Assembly: GCA_033764095.1 (NCBI GenBank)
Contig: JANRJF010000047.1
Location: forward strand, 1-25,466
Length of the DNA stretch: 25,466 bases
DNA from: JBDTMT01 sp033764095
Lineage (GTDB): Bacteria > Desulfobacterota > Binatia > HRBIN30 > CADEER01
Direction of reading: 5' to 3'
The position numbers were made by a program, and so were the translations under genes. Below the pieces are notes generated by a model that was given only the letters and a program-made list of their open reading frames with translations, did not search any database and had not been told where the DNA came from. This document shows positions 1-6,847 of the stretch, piece by piece. How positions within the stretch are numbered: the first letter of the stretch is position 1; every line of letters begins with the position of its first letter.

Positions 1-1
1 C

Positions 2-322
2 GCGCCGACCGCCGCCGCGCCGGCGCCGGCGCCCGCCGACCAGGGCAGTGAAGTGGACTGCTTCGTCATCGTCGACGCCGAGCCGGATTTCGGCGCGCCG
101 CCGCTGACCGTGAACTTCACCACCGAGACCGATTGCACCGGCCAGCCGGTGACGTTCAGCTGGGACTTCGGCGACGGCGAGACCGGCGGCAACGACCCCA
201 AGCCGAGCCACACCTACAAGAAGCCCGGCGACTACATCGCCACGGTCACCGCTTCGGCGCCCGACGGCGGGCGCGGCACCGACGAGATCGACATCACGGT
301 CGACGCCGACCTCGGCGACTGA
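2..322 (+). CDS. PKD-domain protein, C-terminal fragment (5' end outside window)
   Basis: The reading frame is open from the left edge, so the true start lies upstream; the internal GTG at 53 is unlikely to be the start. The visible part begins with an Ala/Pro-rich linker and then holds one PKD domain of about 80 residues, with the hallmark WDFGDG turn, then HTYKKPGDY and a final VTV-type strand. PKD domains are extracellular beta-sandwich spacers in surface proteins, proteases and glycosidases. The protein ends a few residues after the domain with DADLGD, so this PKD is C-terminal. Two Cys near the start of the domain could form a disulfide. The catalytic or anchoring part, if any, cannot be seen. 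A hairpin begins 9 bp after the stop. Confidence 0.75.
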   Translation, partial: APTAAAPAPAPADQGSEVDCFVIVDAEPDFGAPPLTVNFTTETDCTGQPVTFSWDFGDGETGGNDPKPSHTYKKPGDYIATVTASAPDGGRGTDEIDITVDADLGD

Positions 323-330
323 CCGCTGCG

Positions 331-400
331 GCTGATGGCATAGGGCCTCTCGTGTCACCGCTGCGGCGGTGAACGGGAGGCCACACGCCATCGGCCATAC
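331..400. repeat. 3'-end hairpin with heptamer-iterated arm
   Basis: The arm at 331-361 pairs with 366-394 with few mismatches and a loop of about 4 nt. The right side consists of consecutive 7-mers GCCACAC, GCCATCG and GCCATAC (380-400). It starts 9 bp after the stop at 320-322. There is no T-tract, so it is not a classical intrinsic terminator. It shares its design with the elements at 9273, 10549, 14200, 16955 and 22006. Confidence 0.6.
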
Positions 401-480
401 GCCGCCCGCGCCGCGCCGCGATTCGCATCAAGCGCACGCGTGTGCGCATCTTCTCCTGGGGCACCCGCCGCCCGCCGCAC

Positions 481-2388
481 ATGATTCGCCGCGTCTGTCT
501 CGCCCTGCTGCTGCTCGTCGCGCCGCTGGCGGCGCAATCGTCGCGTGACGCCAACTGCGACGGGACGGTGAGCGACGCCGACCGCGCCGCGATCGTCGCG
601 GCGCTCTTTGCCGACGGCGGCAGCCGCTGCGCCGCCGCCGACGTCAACCGCGACGCGCGGCTGAGCGCCGCCGACCTGGTCGGCTTCGCGCTCGGCCCGC
701 GCATCAGCTTCATCGGCCTCGCCAGCCCGGACGGCAAGCCGGCGCCGGCACTGGGCACCCTGCCCGACGGCGCGCCGGTGTACTTTCGCAACGCCGGCTT
801 CGGCTTCCTGGTGGTGGTCGAGGCGGGCGCGCCGGCCAGCGGCGCGGCGATCGGCACCAATACCTTCGACAGCAGCCCGACCGACCCGCAGCACCGCCCC
901 GACCTGCAGATCCTGGTCGAGCGCGCGCTCGGCGACGGCAGCCGCAGCGTCTGCGACGAGTTCGGCGTGCCGGCGGTCGATCCGCCCGACTTCACCGTCA
1001 CCCAGCGGGTCAGCGACGCGATCAACGACCTCGCCTGCCGCTTCGAGGTGGCGACGCGCCCCAACGGCACCTGCACGCAGAACGCCTTCGGCCAACCCGC
1101 CTTCGTCGATGCCACCAGCCGCGCCCAGTTCTGCCTCGGCGTCACCAGCACCATGGCCTTCCCGGCCGGCGAGACGCGGCTGACGGTTCAGGTGCGCGAC
1201 GCCAGCGGCCTGCTCGGCCCGCCGCGCCAGATGGTGGTGCAGGTGGCCCCCGGCCCGCCGCCGCCGACCTTCACCCCGCTGCCACCGACCGCCACCCCGA
1301 CCGCGACCGACACGCCCTCGCCGACCGCCACCGCGACCTTCACCCGCACCTCGAGCCCGACCCCGACCATCACGCGCACCCCGACCCGCACGCGCACGGC
1401 GACGCCCACCGCCACCTTCACCGTCACCCTGACGCCGAGCCGCACGGCGACGCCGAGCGCGACGGCGACCCTGCCGCCGACCGCGACGCGCACCCACACC
1501 GCGACGCCGGTCAACACCGCCACCGTGACCCTGACGCCGCGCACGCCGTTCACCGCGACGCGCACCGCCACCGCGACCGGCACGCCGACGCGGACCGCGA
1601 CCCGCACCGCGACCGCGCCGGTGACGCCGCCCAGCGCGACCGCGACGGTCACCCGCACCCCGACCCGCACGCCGAGCGGCGCGGCGACGCCGACCCACAC
1701 CCGCACCCGCACGCCGACCACGGCCGGCACGAGCGGGCCGTCGCCCACCCCCACCCGCACCCGCACGCTCGCGCCGACGCCGACCGCGACCGGCTCCAGC
1801 AGCGGCCCGCAGATCACCTTCTTCGGCCTCACCCGCGCCGACGACATGCTGGTCGAGCCCACCGGCACCGCCAACGGCATCCCGGTCTACGAGCCGGCCT
1901 TCGGCTTCGGCTTCTCGCTGGTCGTCGAGGCCAAGGCCGGCTCGTCGCGCGCGCGGCCCGGCAACTCGACCTTCAACGAGGGCGAGGCGCCGGACCTGCA
2001 GATCCAGGTCGATCATCCGCTCGGCAACGGCAGCTCCGACGTCTGCGACGATACGCTGCCCTTCCTCGGCGGCGTTCCGGCGATCAACCCGCCGCTGTTC
2101 AGCGACGACCTCAGCGTCACCGACCGCATCAACGACTTCTCCTGCCGCTTCATCGACGGCAGCGGCAACAAGGTCGGCCGTCAGTGCAGCGAGTTCAACG
2201 CTTGCGTGCTGAACAGCGGCGGCCAGTTCGGCTGCGTCACCACGCCCTCCGACGGCGTGCTGCAGTACTGCGGCTTCGTCGGCGGCGCGCTCGCCTTCCC
2301 GCTCGGCGATACCCTGGTCAGCGTGCGCGTCCGCGACGTCGCCGGCAACCTCGGCGCGCTGCAGCAGTTGATCGTGCGGGTGCGCTGA
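481..2388 (+). CDS. Secreted protein: dockerin-like module, duplicated unknown domain, Thr/Pro linker
   Basis: 635 aa from the ATG at 481. An upstream in-frame GTG at 442 exists, but the ATG places a clean signal peptide (MIRRVCLALLLLVAPLAAQ) at the N-terminus. Residues about 23-72 form a dockerin/EF-hand-like pair (DANCDGTVSDAD; DVNRDARLSAAD), which may bind Ca2+. Two homologous domains follow, at about 75-258 and 442-635. Both open with ISFIGL/ITFFGL and share GFGF(L/S), PDLQI(L/Q)V, a Cys-Asp pair, (S/T)(D/R)xIND(L/F)xCRF, a final Cys cluster, AFP(A/L)G(E/D)T and VRD(A/V)(S/A)G. They are joined by about 180 residues of Thr/Pro/Ala/Arg linker. Domain function is not recognised. It is probably an extracellular or outer-surface protein. 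Its stop is 7 bp from the convergent mrp stop. Confidence 0.8.
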   Translation: MIRRVCLALLLLVAPLAAQSSRDANCDGTVSDADRAAIVAALFADGGSRCAAADVNRDARLSAADLVGFALGPRISFIGLASPDGKPAPALGTLPDGAPVYFRNAGFGFLVVVEAGAPASGAAIGTNTFDSSPTDPQHRPDLQILVERALGDGSRSVCDEFGVPAVDPPDFTVTQRVSDAINDLACRFEVATRPNGTCTQNAFGQPAFVDATSRAQFCLGVTSTMAFPAGETRLTVQVRDASGLLGPPRQMVVQVAPGPPPPTFTPLPPTATPTATDTPSPTATATFTRTSSPTPTITRTPTRTRTATPTATFTVTLTPSRTATPSATATLPPTATRTHTATPVNTATVTLTPRTPFTATRTATATGTPTRTATRTATAPVTPPSATATVTRTPTRTPSGAATPTHTRTRTPTTAGTSGPSPTPTRTRTLAPTPTATGSSSGPQITFFGLTRADDMLVEPTGTANGIPVYEPAFGFGFSLVVEAKAGSSRARPGNSTFNEGEAPDLQIQVDHPLGNGSSDVCDDTLPFLGGVPAINPPLFSDDLSVTDRINDFSCRFIDGSGNKVGRQCSEFNACVLNSGGQFGCVTTPSDGVLQYCGFVGGALAFPLGDTLVSVRVRDVAGNLGALQQLIVRVR

Positions 2389-2395
2389 GGCGTCG

Positions 2396-3463
2396 TCAGT
2401 GCACCATCGGCAGCGCCTGCTCGCCGTGCGTGGCGATGGCGTCGAGCACGCGGCGGGCGACGGCGCTGAAGGCCTGCGCCTCGGGGCTGTCGGGCTGCGC
2501 CGCGACGATCGGCTGGCCGGCATCCATGCTCTCGCGGATGGCGCGCACCAGCGGCACCTCGCCGAGGAAGGGAATGTGCAGCTCCTCCGCCATGCGCCGC
2601 CCGCCGCCGTGGCCGAAGATGTCGGCCTGCGCGCCGCAGCCGGGGCAGAGGTGGAAGCTCATGTTCTCGACCACGCCCAGCACCGGCGTGTTGACCTGCT
2701 GGAACATGGTGATGCCGCGCTGCACGTCGAGCAGCGCGACGTCCTGCGGCGTGGTGACGATCACCCCGCCGGTGAGCGGCGCCTGCTGGGTGATGGTGAG
2801 CTGCGCGTCGCCGGTGCCGGGCGGCAGGTCGAGCAGCAGCACGTCGAGCGGGCCCCAGTCGACCTCGCGCAGGAACTGGGTGAGCAGCTTGGTGATCATC
2901 GGTCCGCGCCAGATCACCGGCTGGCCGGGCTGGATGAACAGGCCGAGCGAGATGACCTTCACGCCATGGCGCTCGAGCGGCATGATGCGCTCCTGCGCGT
3001 TGCTCTGCGGCCGCTCGTCGAGGCCGAGCATCAGCGGCAGGCTGGGGCCGTAGACGTCGGCGTCGAGCAGCCCGACGCGCTGGCCGAGCCCGCGCAACGC
3101 CAGCGCCAGGTTGACCGCGACTGTCGACTTGCCGACCCCACCCTTGCCGCTCGCCACCGCGACGACGTGGCGGATGCCGGGAATCGCCGGGGTCTTCGCC
3201 GGCGCCGCCGGCTTGGGCTTTTCCGGCTCCTGGATGACGATGTCGATCTGCGCCGCGCCGGTGAGGTCGCGCACGACGTCGCGCACGCCGCGCGAGATCT
3301 CGTCCACCGCTTCCGAGCGGACGTTGGCCAGCGCCAGCGTCACGGTCACCCCGGCGGTGGCGATCTCGATGTCGCGCACGATGCCGAACGACACGATGTC
3401 GCGCGAGTAACCCGGGTAGCGGACCTGCTTCAGCGCCTCGAGGATCTCCTGCGGCGTGGCCAT
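2396..3463 (-). CDS. mrp: Mrp/ApbC/NBP35-family Fe-S carrier P-loop ATPase
   Basis: 355 aa, the usual length for bacterial Mrp. The ATG at 3463 gives the typical N-terminus (MATPQEILEALKQVRYPGYS); more upstream in-frame codons exist but do not resemble the family. Residues about 5-80 are the MIP18/DUF59 (FeS_assembly_P) domain. The deviant Walker A SGKGGVGKST is at 105-114, followed by DADVYGPS and the DLPPGTGDAQ switch region. The CPGC pair at 273-276 is the conserved cysteine motif that bridges an Fe-S cluster between dimer subunits. The known role is assembly and transfer of 4Fe-4S clusters in the cytosol. It stands alone, divergent from the LLM oxidoreductase across about 116 bp that must hold both promoters. 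Identity is secure; which client proteins it serves is unknown. Confidence 0.95.
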   Translation of the reverse strand: MATPQEILEALKQVRYPGYSRDIVSFGIVRDIEIATAGVTVTLALANVRSEAVDEISRGVRDVVRDLTGAAQIDIVIQEPEKPKPAAPAKTPAIPGIRHVVAVASGKGGVGKSTVAVNLALALRGLGQRVGLLDADVYGPSLPLMLGLDERPQSNAQERIMPLERHGVKVISLGLFIQPGQPVIWRGPMITKLLTQFLREVDWGPLDVLLLDLPPGTGDAQLTITQQAPLTGGVIVTTPQDVALLDVQRGITMFQQVNTPVLGVVENMSFHLCPGCGAQADIFGHGGGRRMAEELHIPFLGEVPLVRAIRESMDAGQPIVAAQPDSPEAQAFSAVARRVLDAIATHGEQALPMVH

Positions 3464-3579
3464 CGGGCGGACCCTAGCCGCTCCGCAGACGGGCGGGAAG
3501 AACCCCATCGGCGAGCCCCGTCCGTTGTCCATTCGCCGGCGGACGGCTATGGCGAGCAGACCTGCCCCGGCGATCGTCG

Positions 3580-4524
3580 ATGACAACTGCGCTGCGCTTC
3601 GGTCTCTTCGTTCCCCAGTCCGACGCCCCGCCGGCGGCGCTGCGCCGGCTGGCCGAGCAGGCCGAACGGCTCGGGTTCGACTCGCTGTGGGCGTACGACC
3701 ACCTGCAGGACTATCCGTCGCCCGAGCAGCCGGAAGTGCTCGAGGTGTTCACGCTGCTGTCGTTGCTCGCCGGTTGGACCGAGCGGGTGCGGCTCGGCTC
3801 GTTGGTGGCGTGCGACGCCTATCGCAACCCGGCGCTGACGGCGAAGATCGCGGCGACGCTCGACGCGCTGTCGGGCGGCCGCCTCGAGCTCGGCTACGGC
3901 GCCGGCTGGCACGAGGGCGAGTACCGCGCCTACGGCTACCGCTTCGACCCCCCGGCGCGGCGCATCGCGCGCATGGAGGAGGGGCTGCGCATCATCGACG
4001 CGCTCTGGCAGGGCGAGCCGGTCACCTTCGAGGGCGCGCACTACCAGGTGCGCGCGGCGCGCTGCCTGCCGCGCCCGGCGCAGCGGCCGCGCCCGCCGAT
4101 CACCATCGGCGGCGGCGGCGAGCAGCTGCTGCTGCGCGCCGTCGCCCGCCACGCCGACGTGTGGAACTACTTCCCGATCCCGTTGGTCGAGTACGAGCGC
4201 AAGCGCGCCGCCCTGCACGCGCACTGCGCCGCGCTCGCACGCGATCCGGCGACGCTGGCGCAGTCGCTGATGGTGCCGCTGGTCACGGCGCGCTGGGAGA
4301 AGCAGGTGCGCGACCAGATGGAAGCCGCCAAGCGCCGCGGCGGGGTCTTCGCCTACGACGAGCAGCTGGTGCAGGGCACGCCCGACATCGTCGTGCCGCG
4401 CCTGCTCGACTACGCGCGCCGCGGCGTCTCGCTGTTCATCCTCGTCCTGCCCGACCCGTTCGACGCTGCGGCGGTGGAGTTCGTCGCCGAGCGCGTCGTG
4501 GCGGCCGCGCACGAGTGGTGGTGA
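3580..4524 (+). CDS. LLM-class (luciferase-like) F420/FMN-dependent oxidoreductase
   Basis: 314 aa, a single bacterial-luciferase-like TIM-barrel domain. Family marks seen are an N-terminal strand followed by LAEQAERLGFDSLWAYDH, then RVRLGSLV with YRNPALTAKIAATLDALSGGRLELGYGAGWHEGEY. That block is highly typical of the subgroup commonly annotated as F420-dependent. These cytosolic enzymes use reduced F420 or FMN to reduce or oxidise alcohols, imines or other organic substrates. The substrate cannot be read from sequence. The stop at 4522-4524 lies 7 bp from the convergent stop of the Spy-like gene at 4532. F420 rather than FMN is an inference from the sub-family motif; no F420 biosynthesis gene is in the window. 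Confidence 0.88.
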   Translation: MTTALRFGLFVPQSDAPPAALRRLAEQAERLGFDSLWAYDHLQDYPSPEQPEVLEVFTLLSLLAGWTERVRLGSLVACDAYRNPALTAKIAATLDALSGGRLELGYGAGWHEGEYRAYGYRFDPPARRIARMEEGLRIIDALWQGEPVTFEGAHYQVRAARCLPRPAQRPRPPITIGGGGEQLLLRAVARHADVWNYFPIPLVEYERKRAALHAHCAALARDPATLAQSLMVPLVTARWEKQVRDQMEAAKRRGGVFAYDEQLVQGTPDIVVPRLLDYARRGVSLFILVLPDPFDAAAVEFVAERVVAAAHEWW

Positions 4525-4531
4525 GCGCCGC

Positions 4532-5068
4532 CTACTCCTCCATCAGCTCGCGCATCTCCTTCTGCAGCGCCAGCATGCGGGCGCGCTTCCTGGCTGCCTG
4601 TTCGAGCTGCTCGGGGGTGAGCACGGCGCGGATGGCGAGCGCCGACTGCAGCCCCTGCTTGAGCAGCTCGGTGCGCAGCGCGGTGATGCGCTCGACCTCC
4701 GGGGCGAGGCCGGCGGCGTCGACCGGCGCCGGGCCGATCAGCTTGGCGGCGAGGGCGTCGTTGGCCTGATCGATCTGCCCGAACAGCGCCCGCAGCCGCT
4801 CGCGGTCGGCGCGCATGATGGTGCGGATCTTCTCCTCCTGCGCGGGCGAGAGGTTGGTGGCGTGCAGCATCAGCGGCAGTAGCATGCCGGGCCCCTCGCC
4901 GAGCGGCCCCTCGCCGCCGATCATGACCCGGAACGGGCCCGGCGCCGCGCCGGGCGGTGGCGGGACGCGGACGGCGCCCAATTCGGGCAGCGGTTGCGCC
5001 GCCGTGGCGGTGGCGAGCCACAGCAACAGCGCGGCGCCGGCGATCGACGAGCGGCGATGGGTGGACAT
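4532..5068 (-). CDS. Spy/CpxP/CnrX-like periplasmic protein (second copy)
   Basis: 178 aa. The start ATG at 5068 is preceded by a GAGGAG ribosome site. The N-terminal signal peptide runs to about residue 24 (LLLWLATATAAQ), followed by a Pro/Gly-rich stretch. The rest is a helical hairpin with the two LTxxQ-type motifs of the Spy family (LSPAQ and LTPEQ) and many Arg/Glu. Family members are periplasmic chaperones or metal sensors (Spy, CpxP, ZraP, CnrX). It lies 11 bp after the anti-sigma stop, so it is the last gene of the four-gene minus-strand cassette. It is clearly paralogous to the protein at 6191-6667: IMRADRERLRALF versus IMDNDRASLHALM, and ALAIRAVLTPEQ versus ALAVRGVLSAEQ. A role as stress sensor or chaperone is inferred. 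Confidence 0.82.
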   Translation of the reverse strand: MSTHRRSSIAGAALLLWLATATAAQPLPELGAVRVPPPPGAAPGPFRVMIGGEGPLGEGPGMLLPLMLHATNLSPAQEEKIRTIMRADRERLRALFGQIDQANDALAAKLIGPAPVDAAGLAPEVERITALRTELLKQGLQSALAIRAVLTPEQLEQAARKRARMLALQKEMRELMEE

Positions 5069-5079
5069 GGTGGGACTCC

Positions 5080-5568
5080 TCATTGATCGAGCAGGTCGGC
5101 GTAATCGCAGCGCGCGCCGAAGCCGGCGCGCGCCTCGCACGGCAGGCCGCCGTTCAACGCCGCGGCCAGCATCTCGTGGTCGGCGAGCGGCTCGACGGTG
5201 CTGAAGCCCTCGCGCGAGGCGAACAACGCGGCGCCGACCTCGTTGCCGAGGTCGGCGAACTGCGCGGTGGCGGCCGGCGCGACGGTGCCGGCCGGCATCG
5301 CGCGCCACCAGGCGAATGCCAGCAGCGCCAGCGCGGCGGCGGCGAGCGGCATCGCCCAGCGCGCCGCCGGCGGCCAGGGATCGCGGGCGGGGCCGCGGCG
5401 CGGCAGCGGGCCGCTCGCCAGGGCGTCGTGCAGCAGCGTCAGGTCGGCGCGCAGTGCCTGCAGGCGCGCGGCGCAGCGCAGACACTGGCGCACATGCGTC
5501 CGCGTCAGCGCGTCGCCGTCGCCGCTGGCGTGCGCGCACAGGCTGAGGTCGTCGGGGCAGGGGGTCAT
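5080..5568 (-). CDS. Membrane anti-sigma factor with zinc-finger (ZAS/zf-HC2) domain
   Basis: 162 aa. The ATG overlaps the sigma-factor stop in an ATGA arrangement (5565-5568), indicating translational coupling. The cytoplasmic N-terminus carries the anti-sigma zinc signature H25-x3-C29-x2-C32. One transmembrane helix lies at about 71-90 (WAMPLAAAALALLAFAWW). A periplasmic tail of about 70 residues contains two Cys (about 144 and 154) and could face the neighbouring Spy-like proteins. Anti-sigmas of this class hold their partner ECF sigma at the membrane until a periplasmic signal arrives. The position between the sigma gene and a Spy-like gene supports the assignment. The tail matches no domain I recognise. 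Confidence 0.85.
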   Translation of the reverse strand: MTPCPDDLSLCAHASGDGDALTRTHVRQCLRCAARLQALRADLTLLHDALASGPLPRRGPARDPWPPAARWAMPLAAAALALLAFAWWRAMPAGTVAPAATAQFADLGNEVGAALFASREGFSTVEPLADHEMLAAALNGGLPCEARAGFGARCDYADLLDQ

Positions 5569-6101
5569 CGCGGTGCCTTCAACGCGCCGCGCAGGCTGTG
5601 CACGGCGCGGAACAGGTGGCGTTTGACGGTGCCGGGGGTGAGCTGCAGGGCCGCCGCCACCTCCGCGGTGCTCCAGCTCTCGATATGGCGCAGCACGAAT
5701 ACCTCGCGCTGGCGCGCCGGCAAACGCGCCAGCGCCTGCCAGATCTGACGGCGCGTCGCCGCGTCGATGGCGGCGCGCTCGGGCGAGGCGCCGTCGGCGG
5801 CGTGCTCGGCCTCGATCAACTCGCGGCTGCCGCGCCACCAGCGGAACCAGCGCGAGCGCCGCCGGTCGCGGCAGGCGTTCACCGCCACCGTGGTCAGCCA
5901 GGCCGGCCAGCGCGTGGTCGGATCGGCGTCGGGTGCGGCGCGGTGCAGCTTGAGGAACACCTCCTGGCTGACCTCCTCGGCCTCGCCGGCGTCGCCGAGC
6001 AGCATCGTGCAGAGGCGGACGATGCGGGCGCGCTGGCTGCGGTAGAGCTGGTCGATGTCGGGGGACTGATCGGCCACGGGGCTGGCGGCGGGGGGAGCCA
6101 T
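5565..6101 (-). CDS. RNA polymerase ECF-family sigma-70 factor
   Basis: 178 aa, typical ECF size. Region sigma-2 spans about 17-87, with the core-binding helix around DAGEAEEVSQEVFLKLH and a basic -10-recognition segment (WLTTVAVNACRDRRR). Region sigma-4 spans about 115-172: LPARQREVFVLRHIESWSTAEVAAAL followed by the TPGTVKRHLFRA recognition helix. Between them is a short, Trp/Arg-rich linker. The stop overlaps the anti-sigma start (ATGA), a standard sigma/anti-sigma pairing. The start at 6101 gives a Pro/Ala-rich leader of about 14 residues. It probably transcribes its own cassette and other envelope or metal-stress genes. The regulon cannot be read here. Confidence 0.93.
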   Translation of the reverse strand: MAPPAASPVADQSPDIDQLYRSQRARIVRLCTMLLGDAGEAEEVSQEVFLKLHRAAPDADPTTRWPAWLTTVAVNACRDRRRSRWFRWWRGSRELIEAEHAADGASPERAAIDAATRRQIWQALARLPARQREVFVLRHIESWSTAEVAAALQLTPGTVKRHLFRAVHSLRGALKAPR

Positions 6102-6132
6102 GCAGGACTCGGCGGCCGCCGGGACGCGGGCG

Positions 6133-6167
6133 CGCCGCGCCGTCCAGCTGTGGCGGACGGCGCGGCG
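6133..6167. terminator. Intra-cassette hairpin between Spy-like gene and sigma gene
   Basis: A perfect 13-bp inverted repeat (6133-6145 and 6155-6167, loop 9 nt) of almost pure G/C lies in the 89-bp gap between the upstream Spy-like gene and the ECF sigma gene, both read on the minus strand. There is no T-tract, so full intrinsic termination is doubtful. It may attenuate transcription or stabilise the first mRNA segment, making the Spy-like protein more abundant than the sigma factor. Confidence 0.45.
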
Positions 6168-6190
6168 ACCCGCAAACGGCCGCTGCCGGC

Positions 6191-6667
6191 TCAGGGGGCG
6201 ACGAACAGCACGTCGTGCTCGTGCGCGGCGGCCAGCTTGTCGCGCCGCGCCGCCGCCTCGGCGATCTGCTCCGCGCTCAGCACGCCGCGCACCGCCAGGG
6301 CGGTCTGCACCTGCTGCGCCACCATCTGCGCGCGCAGCTCGCCGATCTGTTCGCCGAGCGCGGCGAGCGACTCGGCGGTCGGCGCCTGGCTCGCCAGCAG
6401 CGCCTGGCCGAGCTGCTCGTTGGCGTCGCGCAGCTTGTCCATCAGCGCGTGCAGGCTGGCGCGGTCGTTATCCATGATGTCCTTCACCTGCGCCTCCTGG
6501 CTGTCGCTCAGCTGGTCCGGCCGCATCAGCAACGCCAGCACGCGGCCGGCGCCGCCGTCCATGAATGGCGGCGGCCCCGGCGGGCCGCCAACCCCCATCT
6601 GCGCGGTGGCCGCGGTCGCGAGCAGGGCGGCAACGCCGGCGGCGAGCGGGATGTGTCGGGTTCGCAT
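6191..6667 (-). CDS. Spy/CpxP/CnrX-like periplasmic protein (first copy)
   Basis: 158 aa. The ATG at 6667 is set by a very strong AGGAGG ribosome site 8-9 bases upstream. The signal peptide (AAGVAALLATAATAQ) is followed by a short Gly/Pro-rich segment and then a long amphipathic helical region. This region holds two LTxxQ-like motifs (LSDSQ, LSAEQ) separated by about 75 residues. The C-terminus has AHEHD, a possible metal-binding patch. It is the first gene of the minus-strand cassette and probably lies just behind its promoter. Homology to the Spy-like protein at 4532-5068 points to a duplication flanking the sigma/anti-sigma pair. CnrX-type metal sensing and Spy-type chaperone activity are both possible. 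Confidence 0.8.
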   Translation of the reverse strand: MRTRHIPLAAGVAALLATAATAQMGVGGPPGPPPFMDGGAGRVLALLMRPDQLSDSQEAQVKDIMDNDRASLHALMDKLRDANEQLGQALLASQAPTAESLAALGEQIGELRAQMVAQQVQTALAVRGVLSAEQIAEAAARRDKLAAAHEHDVLFVAP

Positions 6668-6693
6668 CGTGTGTTCCTCCTTTTGTCGAGCCT

Positions 6694-6719
6694 GACGGCG
6701 TCGATGCGCCGGAGGTTGA
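6694..6719 (-). promoter_or_regulatory. Candidate ECF-type promoter of the Spy/sigma cassette
   Basis: On the minus strand, TCAAC (6715-6719) is separated by 17 bases from CGTC (6694-6697), about 30 bp upstream of the first Spy-like gene. ECF promoters typically pair an AAC-containing -35 with a CGTC-like -10 at this spacing. These short motifs can occur by chance in GC-rich DNA, so this is tentative. Confidence 0.25.
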
Positions 6720-6847
6720 CCGCAGCAAACGCCGCGAATCGTACGCAATCTTGGCCTCGCGCGTGGCTTCCAATTGGCAGCGCGGCGGTTTTTACTGAGA
6801 CGCGGTACGTTCACCGCCCTTCGACCGACACAGCGGAGCCGACCCCG

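Noticed and set aside
2389..2395. Possible terminator between the convergent stops at 2388 and 2396.
   Set aside because: The gap is 7 bp and no hairpin with convincing arms was seen. The same applies to the gaps near 4525-4531 and 22873-22891.
355..2523. Long minus-strand open frames opposite the secreted protein (355-2523, 1188-1880).
   Set aside because: They are Arg/Gly/Val-rich shadows caused by extreme GC content and the repetitive Thr/Pro linker. The plus strand has a signal peptide and conserved domain repeats.
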